Program-made: the position numbers and the translations under genes
Source: JAPLJM01 sp963708515
GTDB lineage: Bacteria; Desulfobacterota; Syntrophia; Syntrophales; Fen-1087
Length of the DNA: 64,000 nucleotides
Assembly: GCA_963708515.1 (NCBI GenBank)
Contig: CAVPSX010000006.1
Span: 81,100 to 145,099, forward strand
Direction: 5' to 3'
The notes under the pieces: generated by a model
What the model was told of the DNA's origin: nothing
Databases searched by the model: none
What the model saw: only the letters and a program-made list of their open reading frames with translations
Shown here: positions 44,287 to 53,604 of the stretch, one piece after another
Layout of the letters: the number at the start of each line of letters is the position of its first letter
How positions within the stretch are numbered: the first letter of the stretch is position 1

Positions 44287-45280
44287 TTATTTAATCAGGC
44301 CCTTTTCCTTGTAATATTTTGCCGCGCCCGGATGCAGCGGAATGGCCATCCCGCTCAGGGCCGTCTTGAGCTGCACGTCCCTGCCTTTGGCATGAACCTT
44401 GGCCATGACATCGGCGCCGCTCTCCTTGCCATCCTTGCCTTTCTCCCAGAGGGCCTTGGTCAGATTATAGACCAGTTCCTCGGGAACTTGCTCGTCCACG
44501 ACCCACTGGGCCATCGTGGTGATCGTGGCCACGTCAGCCGTCATGCCCTTGTAGGTGCCCTTGGGGATGACCACCTTGCTGTAGAAGGCATATGTCTTCG
44601 TGATCTTGTTGATCATGGCCTCTTCGATCGGAACCAGGACGATGTTGGTGGACATGGCGAGTTCGGTGATCGCCGCCGTCGGCCAGCCGGCCGTGGTGAA
44701 GGTCACGTCCGCCTGCTTGTCCTGCAGGCGCTGGGACGCTCCGGAGAACCCGAGCCAGTCCACACCGGCAAAGTCCTTGTAGGTGAGGCCCTGGGCAGCC
44801 AGAACATTGAGCGTGTCGACTTCCGTGCCGCTGCCCCGGTCACCCGGGATCAGCTTCTTGCCCTTGATGTCCTTCAGGCTCTTGATCCCCGAATCGGCCC
44901 GGGCGACGATCTGGATCGTCTCCGGATAGAGCGAGGCGATGCCCCGGAGATTTTTCACGGGCTTTCCCGCAAACTGATCCTTGCCTTCATAGGCGCTGTA
45001 GGCCACATTGTTCTGGACGAAGGCCGATTCGATCTGATGGTCCTTGATCAGGTTGCAGTTGGCGACTGACGCGTTGCCGGCCTGTCCGGTGACCACGACA
45101 TCAGGAACCCTCTCCGTCAGGGCCTGGGCGAGCAGCCCGCCCAGCGGATAATAGGTTCCGCCCGTGCCGCCTGTTGTGATGGCGAAAAATTTCTTTGCTG
45201 CGAATACCTGGCCGGCAAAGACCAGCGTCAGTGCAATCAGAACAGACAATGACAACCAGCAAACATTTCTTTTTTGACAT
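44287..45280 (-). CDS. TAXI-family TRAP periplasmic receptor, with apparent frameshift in the signal peptide
   Basis: The mature protein (KKFFAITTGGTGGTYYPLGG, NASVANCNLIKDHQIESAFV, PGDRGSGTEVDTLNVLAAQG) is a complete TAXI-type receptor of about 300 residues. Its own frame starts only at a TTG (45255) without a ribosome site. A much better start is ATG 45280 with AAGGAGGGG upstream, encoding a signal-peptide beginning MSKKKCLLVVIV. That frame joins the receptor frame after a one-base shift near 45240. The region 45281-45507 upstream holds no gene I can see. Confidence 0.88.
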
Positions 45281-45507
45281 AAGCCCCTCCTTGATTATGA
45301 TATGTGCATGTTATTATTCAGGATAAAAACCTTGTATTTCAAAGATCCTGACCCTGCCTCAAGCGGACACGGAAAAAAATTCACACCCCGGGTCCCGCCC
45401 GCACCCCGCATGACTAAAAGATTCGGCGATGAATGTCAATGTTTTTTCCGGTGCACGTACTAAAGTCCGGGACTGCTTGCTGGTCTCATTTAAGGACGAT
45501 TTCCCGG

Positions 45508-48500
45508 TTATCCCCACAAGACCAATCCTGTCTCCTGCCGGGATGCCAGGTTTTCATTGTACGGCAGGACCCGCAGGCCGTAACGGTGCGGTCCGTTTTC
45601 CCGGATGACGTATTCGACGGAAAAAGTGAGAATCCCGTCTGCGCCCTTGTTTGCGATGCGCATCGGCAGATATTCCGGATGGACGACCATATCCCGCCCG
45701 TCCCGGTGACCGACAATCAGTTCCGCCATGATCTCATGGGGCTCAAGCTTGCCGGGATCAATCCGCACGGTCACTCTCAGGGGCTCGTTGACGGGGATGC
45801 TATCGCCTTGAATCCCTTCCACGGTCACGTCCAGAAGTTTCAAGGAGGAGAAGCGCATGGGGAGCTTCCTTCTCCAGTCTGCCAGCGTCCTGGCCAGTGC
45901 GAAGGCATCCCGGGCCAGTTCCTGCGCCCGGATGGCCGCGGGAAGATACATTCCCTGACAGTATTCCAGCAGCATGCGTTCCGTATTGAACCGGGGGATC
46001 AGGCTCTCCATCGACCGCTTGATCATCGCAATCCACCGCTCCGGGATGCCTGATCCCTGGCGGTCGTAGAACAGCGGTACGACGGTGTTTTCCAAAAGCG
46101 CATAGAGAGACTGGGTGTCATCTTCATCGGCATTATCAGTCTCGGCGGAATAATTCCGCAGGACCGGTCCGATGGTCCAGCCGTTGGAGCCGTCATATCC
46201 CTCGCACCACCAGCCGTCGGAAATGCTCAAGTTGAGGACCCCGTTGGCCACCACTTTGATACCGCTCGTACCGCTCGCCTCGTAGGGCCGCCGGGGATTG
46301 TTGAGCCAGACGTCCACGCCCTGAACAAGATGCCGGGCGATGCGGATGTCATAGTTCTCGATGAAAAAAAACCGTCCCCGAAAACGCTCGTCCTTGCAGG
46401 CGTCAATCACGCGTTTGAGAATGTCTTTTCCTGCTTCGTCATTGGGATGCGCCTTGCCGGCGAAGAGGATGTGCACCGGCCGGGTTTCATGGTTGACGAT
46501 TCGAGACAAACGGTCCAGATCAGACAGGAGCATGTCCGCCCTTTTGTATGGGGCAAATCGCCGCGAAAATCCGATCAGCAGGGCATCCGGATTGATGCGC
46601 GCATAAAGTTCTTCCCGCCAGGCTTTGGAGTAACCGTATTTGGACCAGTTGCGGGACAGATAATCCCGCAGCAGATCCATTGTCCGTTGTTTGATTTCAT
46701 GACGGGTGCGCCACATCAAGGTATCCGGTATGTCGTGGACCCGCTTCCAGCGCTCCGCATCCGTCAGATGGCCTTCCCAGTTCATGCCCAGGTAGGCATC
46801 CAGAAGCTCCTTCATGCGCGGCGCCAGGTAAGAGAGGATATGGGCGCCGTTGGTCACATGGCGGATGGGGATATCGTCGTCATGGCACCCCTTCCAGACA
46901 TCGCGCCACATGTGGCGTGCAAGCTGCCCATGGACGAGACTTACGGCATTGCGCCGATGCGTGAGCTTGAAGGCCAGGACATTCATGAAAAACGGTTTGT
47001 CTTCGCCGCTCTCTTTGCGCCCCAGTTCCCAGAACTGCGACCAGGACATTCCGGACCAGTTGACAAAGCTGCTGAAGTAATGTTCCAGGAGGTCCTTGGT
47101 AAAGCGTTCATTGCCAGCCTCCACCGGGGTGTGGGTGGTGAAGACTGCGCTGCCGCGGACGACCTCGCTTGCCTCGTCGAAAGAAAGCCCATCCTCGGTC
47201 ATATGATTGGCGATCAGTTCAAACAGCAGAAAAGCCGAATGGCCTTCGTTGATGTGATATACGCGCGGCTTGATCCCCAGCCGCTTCAGCAGGCGGACCC
47301 CGCCCATCCCGAGCAGAATCTCCTGTTCGATGCGGGTCCGCTGGTCGGCGCTGTAAAGACGCGACGTGATTCTGCGATCCTGCGGCGTGTTTGACGGCAC
47401 ATCCGAATCTAAAAGATACAGGGAGACGCGTCCCACCTTGACTTCCCAGATATTTGCATAAAGGGTCCGGCCCGGTAGTTCGAGGGATATCTGCGCCTCA
47501 TTGCCTCGGTCATCCCGGACCATCTGCATGGGCATGCTGGAAAAATTGTTCTCCGGGTACTCCGCGATCTGCAAACCGTCCTTATCGATAACCTGCCTGA
47601 AATAACCGTTTTTATAGAGCAATCCGACGCCGACGAGAGGCAGATTGAGATCGCTGGCCGTCTTCAGATGGTCGCCGGAAAGCGTGCCCAGACCCCCCGA
47701 GTAGATGGGCAGGGACTCATGAAGCCCGTACTCTGCTGAAAAATAGGCAATCGGCGCCGACCCTTTGATATCCGGGGCAATTTCTAAATTCTTTGGCGGT
47801 TCCCGGTCATTCATATAGTCGTCAAATCGCTTCATGACCTGTTCGTAAAGGTGCATGTAACTCTGGTTTTGCGAGGCCTCCAGGAGGCGTTCGGGGGAAA
47901 GGGTCTCAAGCATCATGATGGGATTGTTATCCATTTGCGACCAGATTTTCGGATCCAGGGATGCATAAAGATCCAGGGCTTTCGGATGCCAGGCCCACCA
48001 CAGGTTATAGGCAAGCTCTCGCAGCCGGGAAATCCCGACCGGCAGGGTGGCCACGGCCGTAAACGTCCGAAAGTGAGGCTGGGTGGAAGCGGTTCCGGCA
48101 AAGGTGAATTTTGTTTCGGCCCGTTCATCGGCCAGGGCCAGCTTTTTCGAGCGATGGTCGGCGGCAAGAATGGCCTTTTGATAGGCCAGTAAATAACTCT
48201 GGAAAAAATCCCTCCAATTGGCCTTGAGGGCAATGGCCCGCGCTGTCTTGCGTCGCTGTGCAAGCCCGACGTCCTCCCAGCGCATAAAATCCACGAAGAT
48301 GTCATGGAGGTGGTCCTCAATGAGCCGGATCGGCTGTCCCTTGCGATTCAACAGGATGACGCTGCCGTCGGCGCCGGCGGTATGCTGGACCCACAGACCG
48401 AATCCGGCCTGATCCGTCGTAACCGTAGGAACCCCATAGGCCACACTTTCCAGGGGGGTATAGCCCCAGGGTTCGTAATAGGAGGGAAAGACGCCCAGAT

Positions 48501-49764
48501 CACATCCGGACAGGGCTTCATAGTAGGTCATATTGATCAGGCCATCGTGTCCGTTCAGATAGGCGGGACTGAAGATCACATTCACCCGGTTCCGTGGCAG
48601 ATTTTTAAGTCCCACACGGTCGCAGGTCTGCAGAATCGGATCGGATGCCTCATTGTGGAGGCGGTGGGTCGCAATGGGCGGATTCCCGGGCTCCCATTTG
48701 CTGTCGTCTCCCTGCAGAGAAGGAATCAGGTCCGTATATCCGCCGATGACAAACAGAAAGGCCAGTACCGTCTGGTTTTCCGCGATCTCTTTGTCCAGGC
48801 GGCCCAGCGCCTTCAGAAAGACATCGATCCCCTTGTTGCGGAATTCATAACGACCGGAGATAATGACTATTTTCGTATTTGCGGGGAAGTCCTTTCGTAA
48901 AAAACGGCCGGCTGCGGCCAGCAGCTTTCCCCGGGATTTTATCGCCGGTTCGCGGTTTTCGGTCAGGTCCGGCACGCGCTCCAGGTCCAGGCCGTTGGGC
49001 GCTATGACATCCGGGCAGCGACCAAGAAAGTTTTTTGCTTCTGTCGCGGTAATCTCACTGACTGTGGTGAAGCAATCGGCCTCCCGTGCGGCTGCCGCTT
49101 CCATGGAATATTTCGCCGCAATGTTATGGGCGCCGGCTTCCCGCTGAGGCGCGATGTGCTCCATGGCGGCATAGATATCCATCCCCGCCCCGGCCAGGCA
49201 TCTTCCCAGGATTGTCGCATGTGTGGTAAAAACTGTCCCGATATCAGGGGCTTTTTTCTTCAGGGCCAACAGACCCGCACCGCACATCCATTCATGAAAC
49301 TGGGCGACCGCCGGCTCTCCATGCGGCCGGGCCAGCAGATTATAGATGGTCGCGATGACTTCGCCGCAGGCATAGCTGAACATGACCGGTTCCACATAAT
49401 CCCAGCCGCCGGCAATGGATTCGACGCCGTAGTCCTCCCATATCCGGTACAGGAGCTGATCCTTGTTATATTTTTTCCCAAACCCCACAAGGATGACCTT
49501 GGGTTCGCCGGGAATCTTCCACCGGCCAAAACGGCAGGGGATCTCCTGAATCGCCGTTCCCTCGCGTATGATTGCCCAGCAGGACTCGTCGGTTTCCTCA
49601 AACTCCAGGTTTGTTTTCAGATCCGGTCCCAGCAGAAAATACCGGTCGCCGTAGGCCGCCAGGGCTTCCCGGACCTTACTCGTGATGACCGTATAGATTC
49701 CCCCGACCTTGTTGCAGACCTCCCAGCTGGCCTCAAAGAGATAACCGTATTGGGAACCTGTCAT
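45508..49764 (-). CDS. Fused glycogen synthase (GT3-like) and alpha-glucan phosphorylase (GT35)
   Basis: This 1418-residue bifunctional protein has a GT3-like glycogen synthase at residues about 1-555 (FEASWEVCNKVGGIYTVITS, QFHEWMCGAGLLALK, APNGLDLERVPDL, PSYYEPWGYTPLESVAYG). From about 565 it carries the N-terminal helical region of short alpha-glucan phosphorylases (SRLRELAYNLWWAWHPKAL), then IAYFSAEYGLHESLPIYSGG and the PLP-lysine motif EASGTSGIKVVANG near 1165. The last 90 residues form a beta-rich tail. Synthesis and phosphorolysis of glucan are thus on one chain. GH57 and GT4 genes lie upstream in the same direction. Confidence 0.93.
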   Translation of the reverse strand: MTGSQYGYLFEASWEVCNKVGGIYTVITSKVREALAAYGDRYFLLGPDLKTNLEFEETDESCWAIIREGTAIQEIPCRFGRWKIPGEPKVILVGFGKKYNKDQLLYRIWEDYGVESIAGGWDYVEPVMFSYACGEVIATIYNLLARPHGEPAVAQFHEWMCGAGLLALKKKAPDIGTVFTTHATILGRCLAGAGMDIYAAMEHIAPQREAGAHNIAAKYSMEAAAAREADCFTTVSEITATEAKNFLGRCPDVIAPNGLDLERVPDLTENREPAIKSRGKLLAAAGRFLRKDFPANTKIVIISGRYEFRNKGIDVFLKALGRLDKEIAENQTVLAFLFVIGGYTDLIPSLQGDDSKWEPGNPPIATHRLHNEASDPILQTCDRVGLKNLPRNRVNVIFSPAYLNGHDGLINMTYYEALSGCDLGVFPSYYEPWGYTPLESVAYGVPTVTTDQAGFGLWVQHTAGADGSVILLNRKGQPIRLIEDHLHDIFVDFMRWEDVGLAQRRKTARAIALKANWRDFFQSYLLAYQKAILAADHRSKKLALADERAETKFTFAGTASTQPHFRTFTAVATLPVGISRLRELAYNLWWAWHPKALDLYASLDPKIWSQMDNNPIMMLETLSPERLLEASQNQSYMHLYEQVMKRFDDYMNDREPPKNLEIAPDIKGSAPIAYFSAEYGLHESLPIYSGGLGTLSGDHLKTASDLNLPLVGVGLLYKNGYFRQVIDKDGLQIAEYPENNFSSMPMQMVRDDRGNEAQISLELPGRTLYANIWEVKVGRVSLYLLDSDVPSNTPQDRRITSRLYSADQRTRIEQEILLGMGGVRLLKRLGIKPRVYHINEGHSAFLLFELIANHMTEDGLSFDEASEVVRGSAVFTTHTPVEAGNERFTKDLLEHYFSSFVNWSGMSWSQFWELGRKESGEDKPFFMNVLAFKLTHRRNAVSLVHGQLARHMWRDVWKGCHDDDIPIRHVTNGAHILSYLAPRMKELLDAYLGMNWEGHLTDAERWKRVHDIPDTLMWRTRHEIKQRTMDLLRDYLSRNWSKYGYSKAWREELYARINPDALLIGFSRRFAPYKRADMLLSDLDRLSRIVNHETRPVHILFAGKAHPNDEAGKDILKRVIDACKDERFRGRFFFIENYDIRIARHLVQGVDVWLNNPRRPYEASGTSGIKVVANGVLNLSISDGWWCEGYDGSNGWTIGPVLRNYSAETDNADEDDTQSLYALLENTVVPLFYDRQGSGIPERWIAMIKRSMESLIPRFNTERMLLEYCQGMYLPAAIRAQELARDAFALARTLADWRRKLPMRFSSLKLLDVTVEGIQGDSIPVNEPLRVTVRIDPGKLEPHEIMAELIVGHRDGRDMVVHPEYLPMRIANKGADGILTFSVEYVIRENGPHRYGLRVLPYNENLASRQETGLVLWG

Positions 49765-49780
49765 GCCTGACCCTCCTTAT

Positions 49781-49916
49781 TTGACGACTTCGTAAAAAGT
49801 CCGGATGCTATGTTGCGCTGCATCCTTCGTCGCTGCGGCGTACAGCCCGCCTCAGGGGACAGGTTTAAACCTGTCCCCTTGCGCCTTGCCTGCGGAGCTT
49901 ATTACGAAGCCGTCGA
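49781..49916. repeat. Nested palindromic intergenic element
   Basis: The outer arms TGACGACTTCGTAA and TTACGAAGCCGTCGA face each other across about 105 bp. The centre (49854-49880) is a near-perfect palindrome AGGGGACAGGTTT/AAACCTGTCCCCTT. The right arm reads into the GH57 gene and supplies its last codons and stop. The structure resembles a MITE or RAYT-mobilised repeat. Confidence 0.75.
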
Positions 49917-51122
49917 TTTCGTCTCATTTGGACCCGATGATTTTCGCTTGATCCTCCTTGAGAAATCATCAAGGATATTCATATAGTTAATATATGCATC
50001 ATAGGGCGATGGATAGGGGTTGAAGTAACGATGCACATCCCCGTCGGCAGACCATTTGGTGCACATGTAATAAAAGTGATCTGACGTCTGGAGCATTCGC
50101 CATGTTTTCAAATGTTTGTCCTCGCGCCGTCTGCGGACGCGGGCTTCCAGTTTGTACAGCGTTTGAATGGCGTCTTGCTGCATAGCACTTCCCAGCCAGG
50201 CGGTCAAGTCTCGCGCCTGGTCCGCCCAGGAAAGGGCGTCCGGTGCATTCAGCGCCGCCACCGGATCATGGCTTGCCGCTGCCTCCCCGGGCGTTTGAAA
50301 ACGAAAGCGGGAATGCTTCAGGATTTCCATCGGGAAAGACGCAAGAAACTTGAAAATGCCGCTTTCCGCCCAATGATGTTCCCCGAAGGTTTCATAGTCC
50401 ATGAAAAGGCTGACAACGGCATTGTCCGCATCGATGCGGGATATCCAACTGGCGAATTTTTCCGCCGTCAGCGGATAATGAGGCCAGGTCCGATCGGAAA
50501 AGCGAAAGGCAATATCGTCGGAAAGCCGGTAGTTTCTGAGCAGGAGCTTCAATGTCCGACAACCGGCAGGCTGATAAACGCAATCCGGAGACTGCCCGTT
50601 TAGAATCCGCTCGGCGCCTTCGGCCAGGATCGTGCGGCAGCCCATCTTTTCGACCGCATGGGCCAGATCATTGTTATAGATGAGTTCCGTGTGGCGGAAG
50701 GTGGTCGGTGTCTGGCCAAAGAGGGATTTGATTTTCCGTTTGTGTTGCAGGACCTGCTGTCTGAATTCCCTGTATGAAAACAGAAAGGCAAGCGAATGGT
50801 GGTACGTTTCGTTGAGAAACTCCACGCACCCCGTGTCCGCCAGTTCCTTGAAGCTGTCCAGCACGTCCGGGCGATTTTGTTCGAGTTGCTCCAGCACCAC
50901 GCCGGTCAGGGAAAAGGCGATCCGGAAGGCGTCGCCATGGCGGCGGATCTGATCCAGCAGCAGGCGGTTGGCCGGCAGGTAACATTTATCGGCCACACGG
51001 TTGAGCAGCAGGCGGTTGGCCTCCTCGTCTTCATAGCTCGGAACACGATCGATGTCGAAGAAGGTGTAATGCCGCAACCGGCGGGGCTGATGGACCTGAA
51101 AATACAGGCAAACGACGGGCAT
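49902..51122 (-). CDS. Glycoside hydrolase family 57 (alpha-amylase/4-alpha-glucanotransferase-like)
   Basis: The 406-residue protein has the GH57 conserved regions: VCLYFQVHQPRRLRHY (region 1), GCVEFLNETYHHSLAFLFS (region 2), TTFRHTELIYNNDLA, and FMDYETFGEHHW with the catalytic Asp. The likely nucleophile Glu of GH57 lies in region 3 (ILAEGAERIL). It is shorter than the glucanotransferases and probably hydrolyses or rearranges alpha-1,4 glucans. The C-terminal STAS and stop come from the palindromic repeat. Confidence 0.92.
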   Translation of the reverse strand: MPVVCLYFQVHQPRRLRHYTFFDIDRVPSYEDEEANRLLLNRVADKCYLPANRLLLDQIRRHGDAFRIAFSLTGVVLEQLEQNRPDVLDSFKELADTGCVEFLNETYHHSLAFLFSYREFRQQVLQHKRKIKSLFGQTPTTFRHTELIYNNDLAHAVEKMGCRTILAEGAERILNGQSPDCVYQPAGCRTLKLLLRNYRLSDDIAFRFSDRTWPHYPLTAEKFASWISRIDADNAVVSLFMDYETFGEHHWAESGIFKFLASFPMEILKHSRFRFQTPGEAAASHDPVAALNAPDALSWADQARDLTAWLGSAMQQDAIQTLYKLEARVRRRREDKHLKTWRMLQTSDHFYYMCTKWSADGDVHRYFNPYPSPYDAYINYMNILDDFSRRIKRKSSGPNETKSTAS

Positions 51123-51152
51123 GGTCCGATATCCTCAAGACACTCAATCCGT

Positions 51153-51335
51153 GAGACCTTTGAAAAATGGCTTCGCCGCGGCTCAAAATCTTTTTCGCTT
51201 GAAATATGATAATGCTCAAATAGGTTTGAAATCAATAAATGAGTCATGGGGAGGGGGCTTGACGGAGTCGTGTCCCCATCAGCGAAAAATCTTTCATTCG
51301 CCGCTTGCGAACCATTTTTCACCGGTTATGCAAAG
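51153..51335. repeat. Intergenic repeat with inverted ends, copy 3
   Basis: The left arm (GAGACCTTTGAAAAATGGCT, then TCGCCGCGGCTCAAAATC) and right arm (ATTCGCCGCTTGCGAACCAT onward) are the same as copy 1 at 29079-29223. The middle differs, apart from text shared with copy 2 at 36.7 kb. It separates the GT4 and GH57 genes. Confidence 0.8.
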
Positions 51336-51339
51336 CTTT

Positions 51340-52542
51340 CTATGTTTCCGGAGAAGGGTGTAAAAGCGAGCGGTAAATGTTCTCGATTTTCACGGCTGCA
51401 CCTTCCCAGCGAATCTGCTGCAGCACCTCACGTGATCGCTCAATCATGTCTTCTACCAGCGCCGGATGCCGCAGGACGGCGATGATTTTGTCGGCCATTT
51501 CCGCCACATCCCAGAAATCCACCTTCAGGACGTGGTGCAGGATTTCCGAAACGCCGGACTGTCGGGAAATGATGACCGGGACATCATAGCGCATGGCTTC
51601 CAGGGGCGCGATCCCGAAGGGCTCCGACACCGAGGGCATCACATAGAGATCGCTGACGGCATAGATCCGTTCCACTTCGTCCCCGTTCAGGAATCCCGTA
51701 AAATGAAAGTTCCCGCCGATTCCCAGTTCCGCAACACGTTCGACCATGCGCGGCATCATATCCCCGGCGCCGGCCATCACGAAAGTGACCTCCGGCAGTT
51801 CCGTAAGGACTCTGGCCGCCGCTTCGACAAAATAATCCGGCCCTTTCTGGAAAGTGATCCGTCCGAGGAAAAGAACGGTCTTGCGCGCCGGGTCACGCCG
51901 GACACTGTCGTCGGGGACTGAGTTGTCCTGCGTGACGGCGTTGTGAACAACGGCGACCTTGGCGGGATCAACGCCGTAACGACTCACGATAACGTCGCGG
52001 GTGTAATGACTGACGGCGATCACCTGATCCGCCTGCTCCATCCCGTGGCGCTCGATGTTATAAATGTCCTGATTGATGTTTTCGCCCGAACGGTCAAACT
52101 CCAGGGCATGGATATGAAGCACGAAAGGCCGCCCACTGACCGCACGGGCTTCCATCCCCGCAAAGACAGTCATCCAGTCGTGGGCATGGATGATGTCAAA
52201 ACGGCGTTCACGGGCGATGACGCCGGCGGCTTTTCCGTAGCGGACCGATTCGGCGATCAGGTCAGCCCCGTAAGTCCTGGTGATATTCAGTAATCCGGAG
52301 TCGGATTGCCCGGTCAGAGGTGAGCCGTCATGGCAGTCGTTGAGATAAGGCCGTAAGGTGGAATGAATGGTGCGCAGGATCAAACCCTTCCAGGCGGCAG
52401 GTGCATCACCGTCCCGGACAGGCATGACAAAAAAAATCTCATGACCCAGTCCGGTCAGGGCCCGGGTCATGCCGAAACAGGCCGTTCCGAGGCCGCCGCT
52501 GATGCGGGGGGGGAATTCCCACCCGAACATGAGAATTTGCAT
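51340..52542 (-). CDS. GT4 glycosyltransferase (glycogen/starch synthase-like)
   Basis: The 400-residue GT-B enzyme starts MQILMFGWEFPPRISGGLGT, a synthase-type acceptor and ADP-sugar loop. It also has IIHAHDWMTVFAG, VLFLGRITFQKGPDYFVEAA with the donor-binding Lys, and PSVSEPFGIAPLEAMRYDVP with the EX7E catalytic pair. It leads the glucan cluster and may extend or prime glycogen; ADP-glucose as donor is inference. Confidence 0.9.
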   Translation of the reverse strand: MQILMFGWEFPPRISGGLGTACFGMTRALTGLGHEIFFVMPVRDGDAPAAWKGLILRTIHSTLRPYLNDCHDGSPLTGQSDSGLLNITRTYGADLIAESVRYGKAAGVIARERRFDIIHAHDWMTVFAGMEARAVSGRPFVLHIHALEFDRSGENINQDIYNIERHGMEQADQVIAVSHYTRDVIVSRYGVDPAKVAVVHNAVTQDNSVPDDSVRRDPARKTVLFLGRITFQKGPDYFVEAAARVLTELPEVTFVMAGAGDMMPRMVERVAELGIGGNFHFTGFLNGDEVERIYAVSDLYVMPSVSEPFGIAPLEAMRYDVPVIISRQSGVSEILHHVLKVDFWDVAEMADKIIAVLRHPALVEDMIERSREVLQQIRWEGAAVKIENIYRSLLHPSPET

Positions 52543-52613
52543 GGTGTCGTCGTCCCGTCAGGATTAAAGGCCTGTTTAAAATCAGGTGAAAATGGATTGC
52601 TGAAAAGTCACCG

Positions 52614-53366
52614 TCATGGCGCTACATTGAAGATTTCCACCCCCCGCGGCGGTTTAAAATGAAATAACGATTCCGGTAGTTGACGATTGATCCTGATGTT
52701 CTGAAAACGGATGCGTGTGAGATTGCCATAAGCATCGGAAAAACGGCATTGCACAATTTGAAAGCTTTTGTCGTCAACGGTCAGGTGAAGCCGGTCCGTT
52801 CCAAGATCGTTCTGATTCGGAATGAGGACCAGCAGGTAATGACCTTCTTTGTCCGTCGCATCGGGCGACGCGTATCCGATTTTAAAATCTTCCTGAAGCC
52901 TGCCAATGCCAAACAGAAAACGGAGGATCAGCTTTGATCGATACATCGCTTTCGCATCGTGGACATAAACCACACGATCTTCCGGCACGTAGAGCCAGGC
53001 TTTCTGGGGATTGACAACGAGCTTTTTGGATTTCGGTCGCGTGTATTCCCAATACATCCGGCCCGGATTTTTGAAGTAAACGGTCCCTTCCTCGCGTTCC
53101 GTCTTTTTAATGGATGTGAGGGTCAGTTCCTGAACGAACTTCGCCGTGAGGTCCTGTGTTGCGTCATATGTTTCCTGCATTTTCGCGATTAACTGCTCCA
53201 GAGGCGGCATTTCGGCGGCCCCGGCGCGGGTCATCAAGGGAATCATCAGGACAGCGGCCATCGCCAGCACGGATAAAACAAACAAAGGTAAATAACCCTT
53301 TGTGATCCTGCTATTGCGGGAAAGAAAAAGTACAAAAAACTGGCATGATTTTTTCAAGGGGTTCAT
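52614..53366 (-). CDS. lolA: Outer-membrane lipoprotein carrier protein LolA
   Basis: The 250-residue precursor has a long signal region (to about residue 50). The LolA/LolB-type beta fold is marked by DLTAKFVQELTLTSIKKTER, EGTVYFKNPGRMYWEYTRP and AWLYVPEDRVVYVHDAKAMY. It ferries lipoproteins across the periplasm, supporting a Gram-negative envelope. The N-terminus is longer than usual; an internal start cannot be excluded. Confidence 0.92.
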   Translation of the reverse strand: MNPLKKSCQFFVLFLSRNSRITKGYLPLFVLSVLAMAAVLMIPLMTRAGAAEMPPLEQLIAKMQETYDATQDLTAKFVQELTLTSIKKTEREEGTVYFKNPGRMYWEYTRPKSKKLVVNPQKAWLYVPEDRVVYVHDAKAMYRSKLILRFLFGIGRLQEDFKIGYASPDATDKEGHYLLVLIPNQNDLGTDRLHLTVDDKSFQIVQCRFSDAYGNLTRIRFQNIRINRQLPESLFHFKPPRGVEIFNVAP

Positions 53367-53425
53367 AACTCCATCCGGTAGACGACTTAAGTTGCAGAGA
53401 TTACAGGGTGGTATTCTATCTATCT

Positions 53426-53535
53426 GTATTTATTCGTATTTATTGCTGCTCAAATGGGGTGCATTACGGTGTTTAATCGTCTCTATTGAACACTTACAAC
53501 AGTTATCAACATCTTTATCCACAACCTTTTCCACA
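53426..53535. promoter_or_regulatory. DnaA-box cluster beside AT-rich direct repeats
   Basis: Three DnaA-box-like 9-mers lie in the same orientation with exact 12-bp spacing: TTATCAACA (53503), the perfect TTATCCACA (53515) and TTTTCCACA (53527). Two GTATTTATT copies (53426 and 53436) lie 60 bp away. This resembles an origin or a DnaA-titration/regulatory site. No dnaA or dnaN gene is in the window. Confidence 0.5.
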
Positions 53536-53604
53536 TGCCTGTGAATATCAGCCTTAAGTGCTCGGATCAAGTGAAATTTTATGGATCGCGCCACACCGCC
53601 TGCC

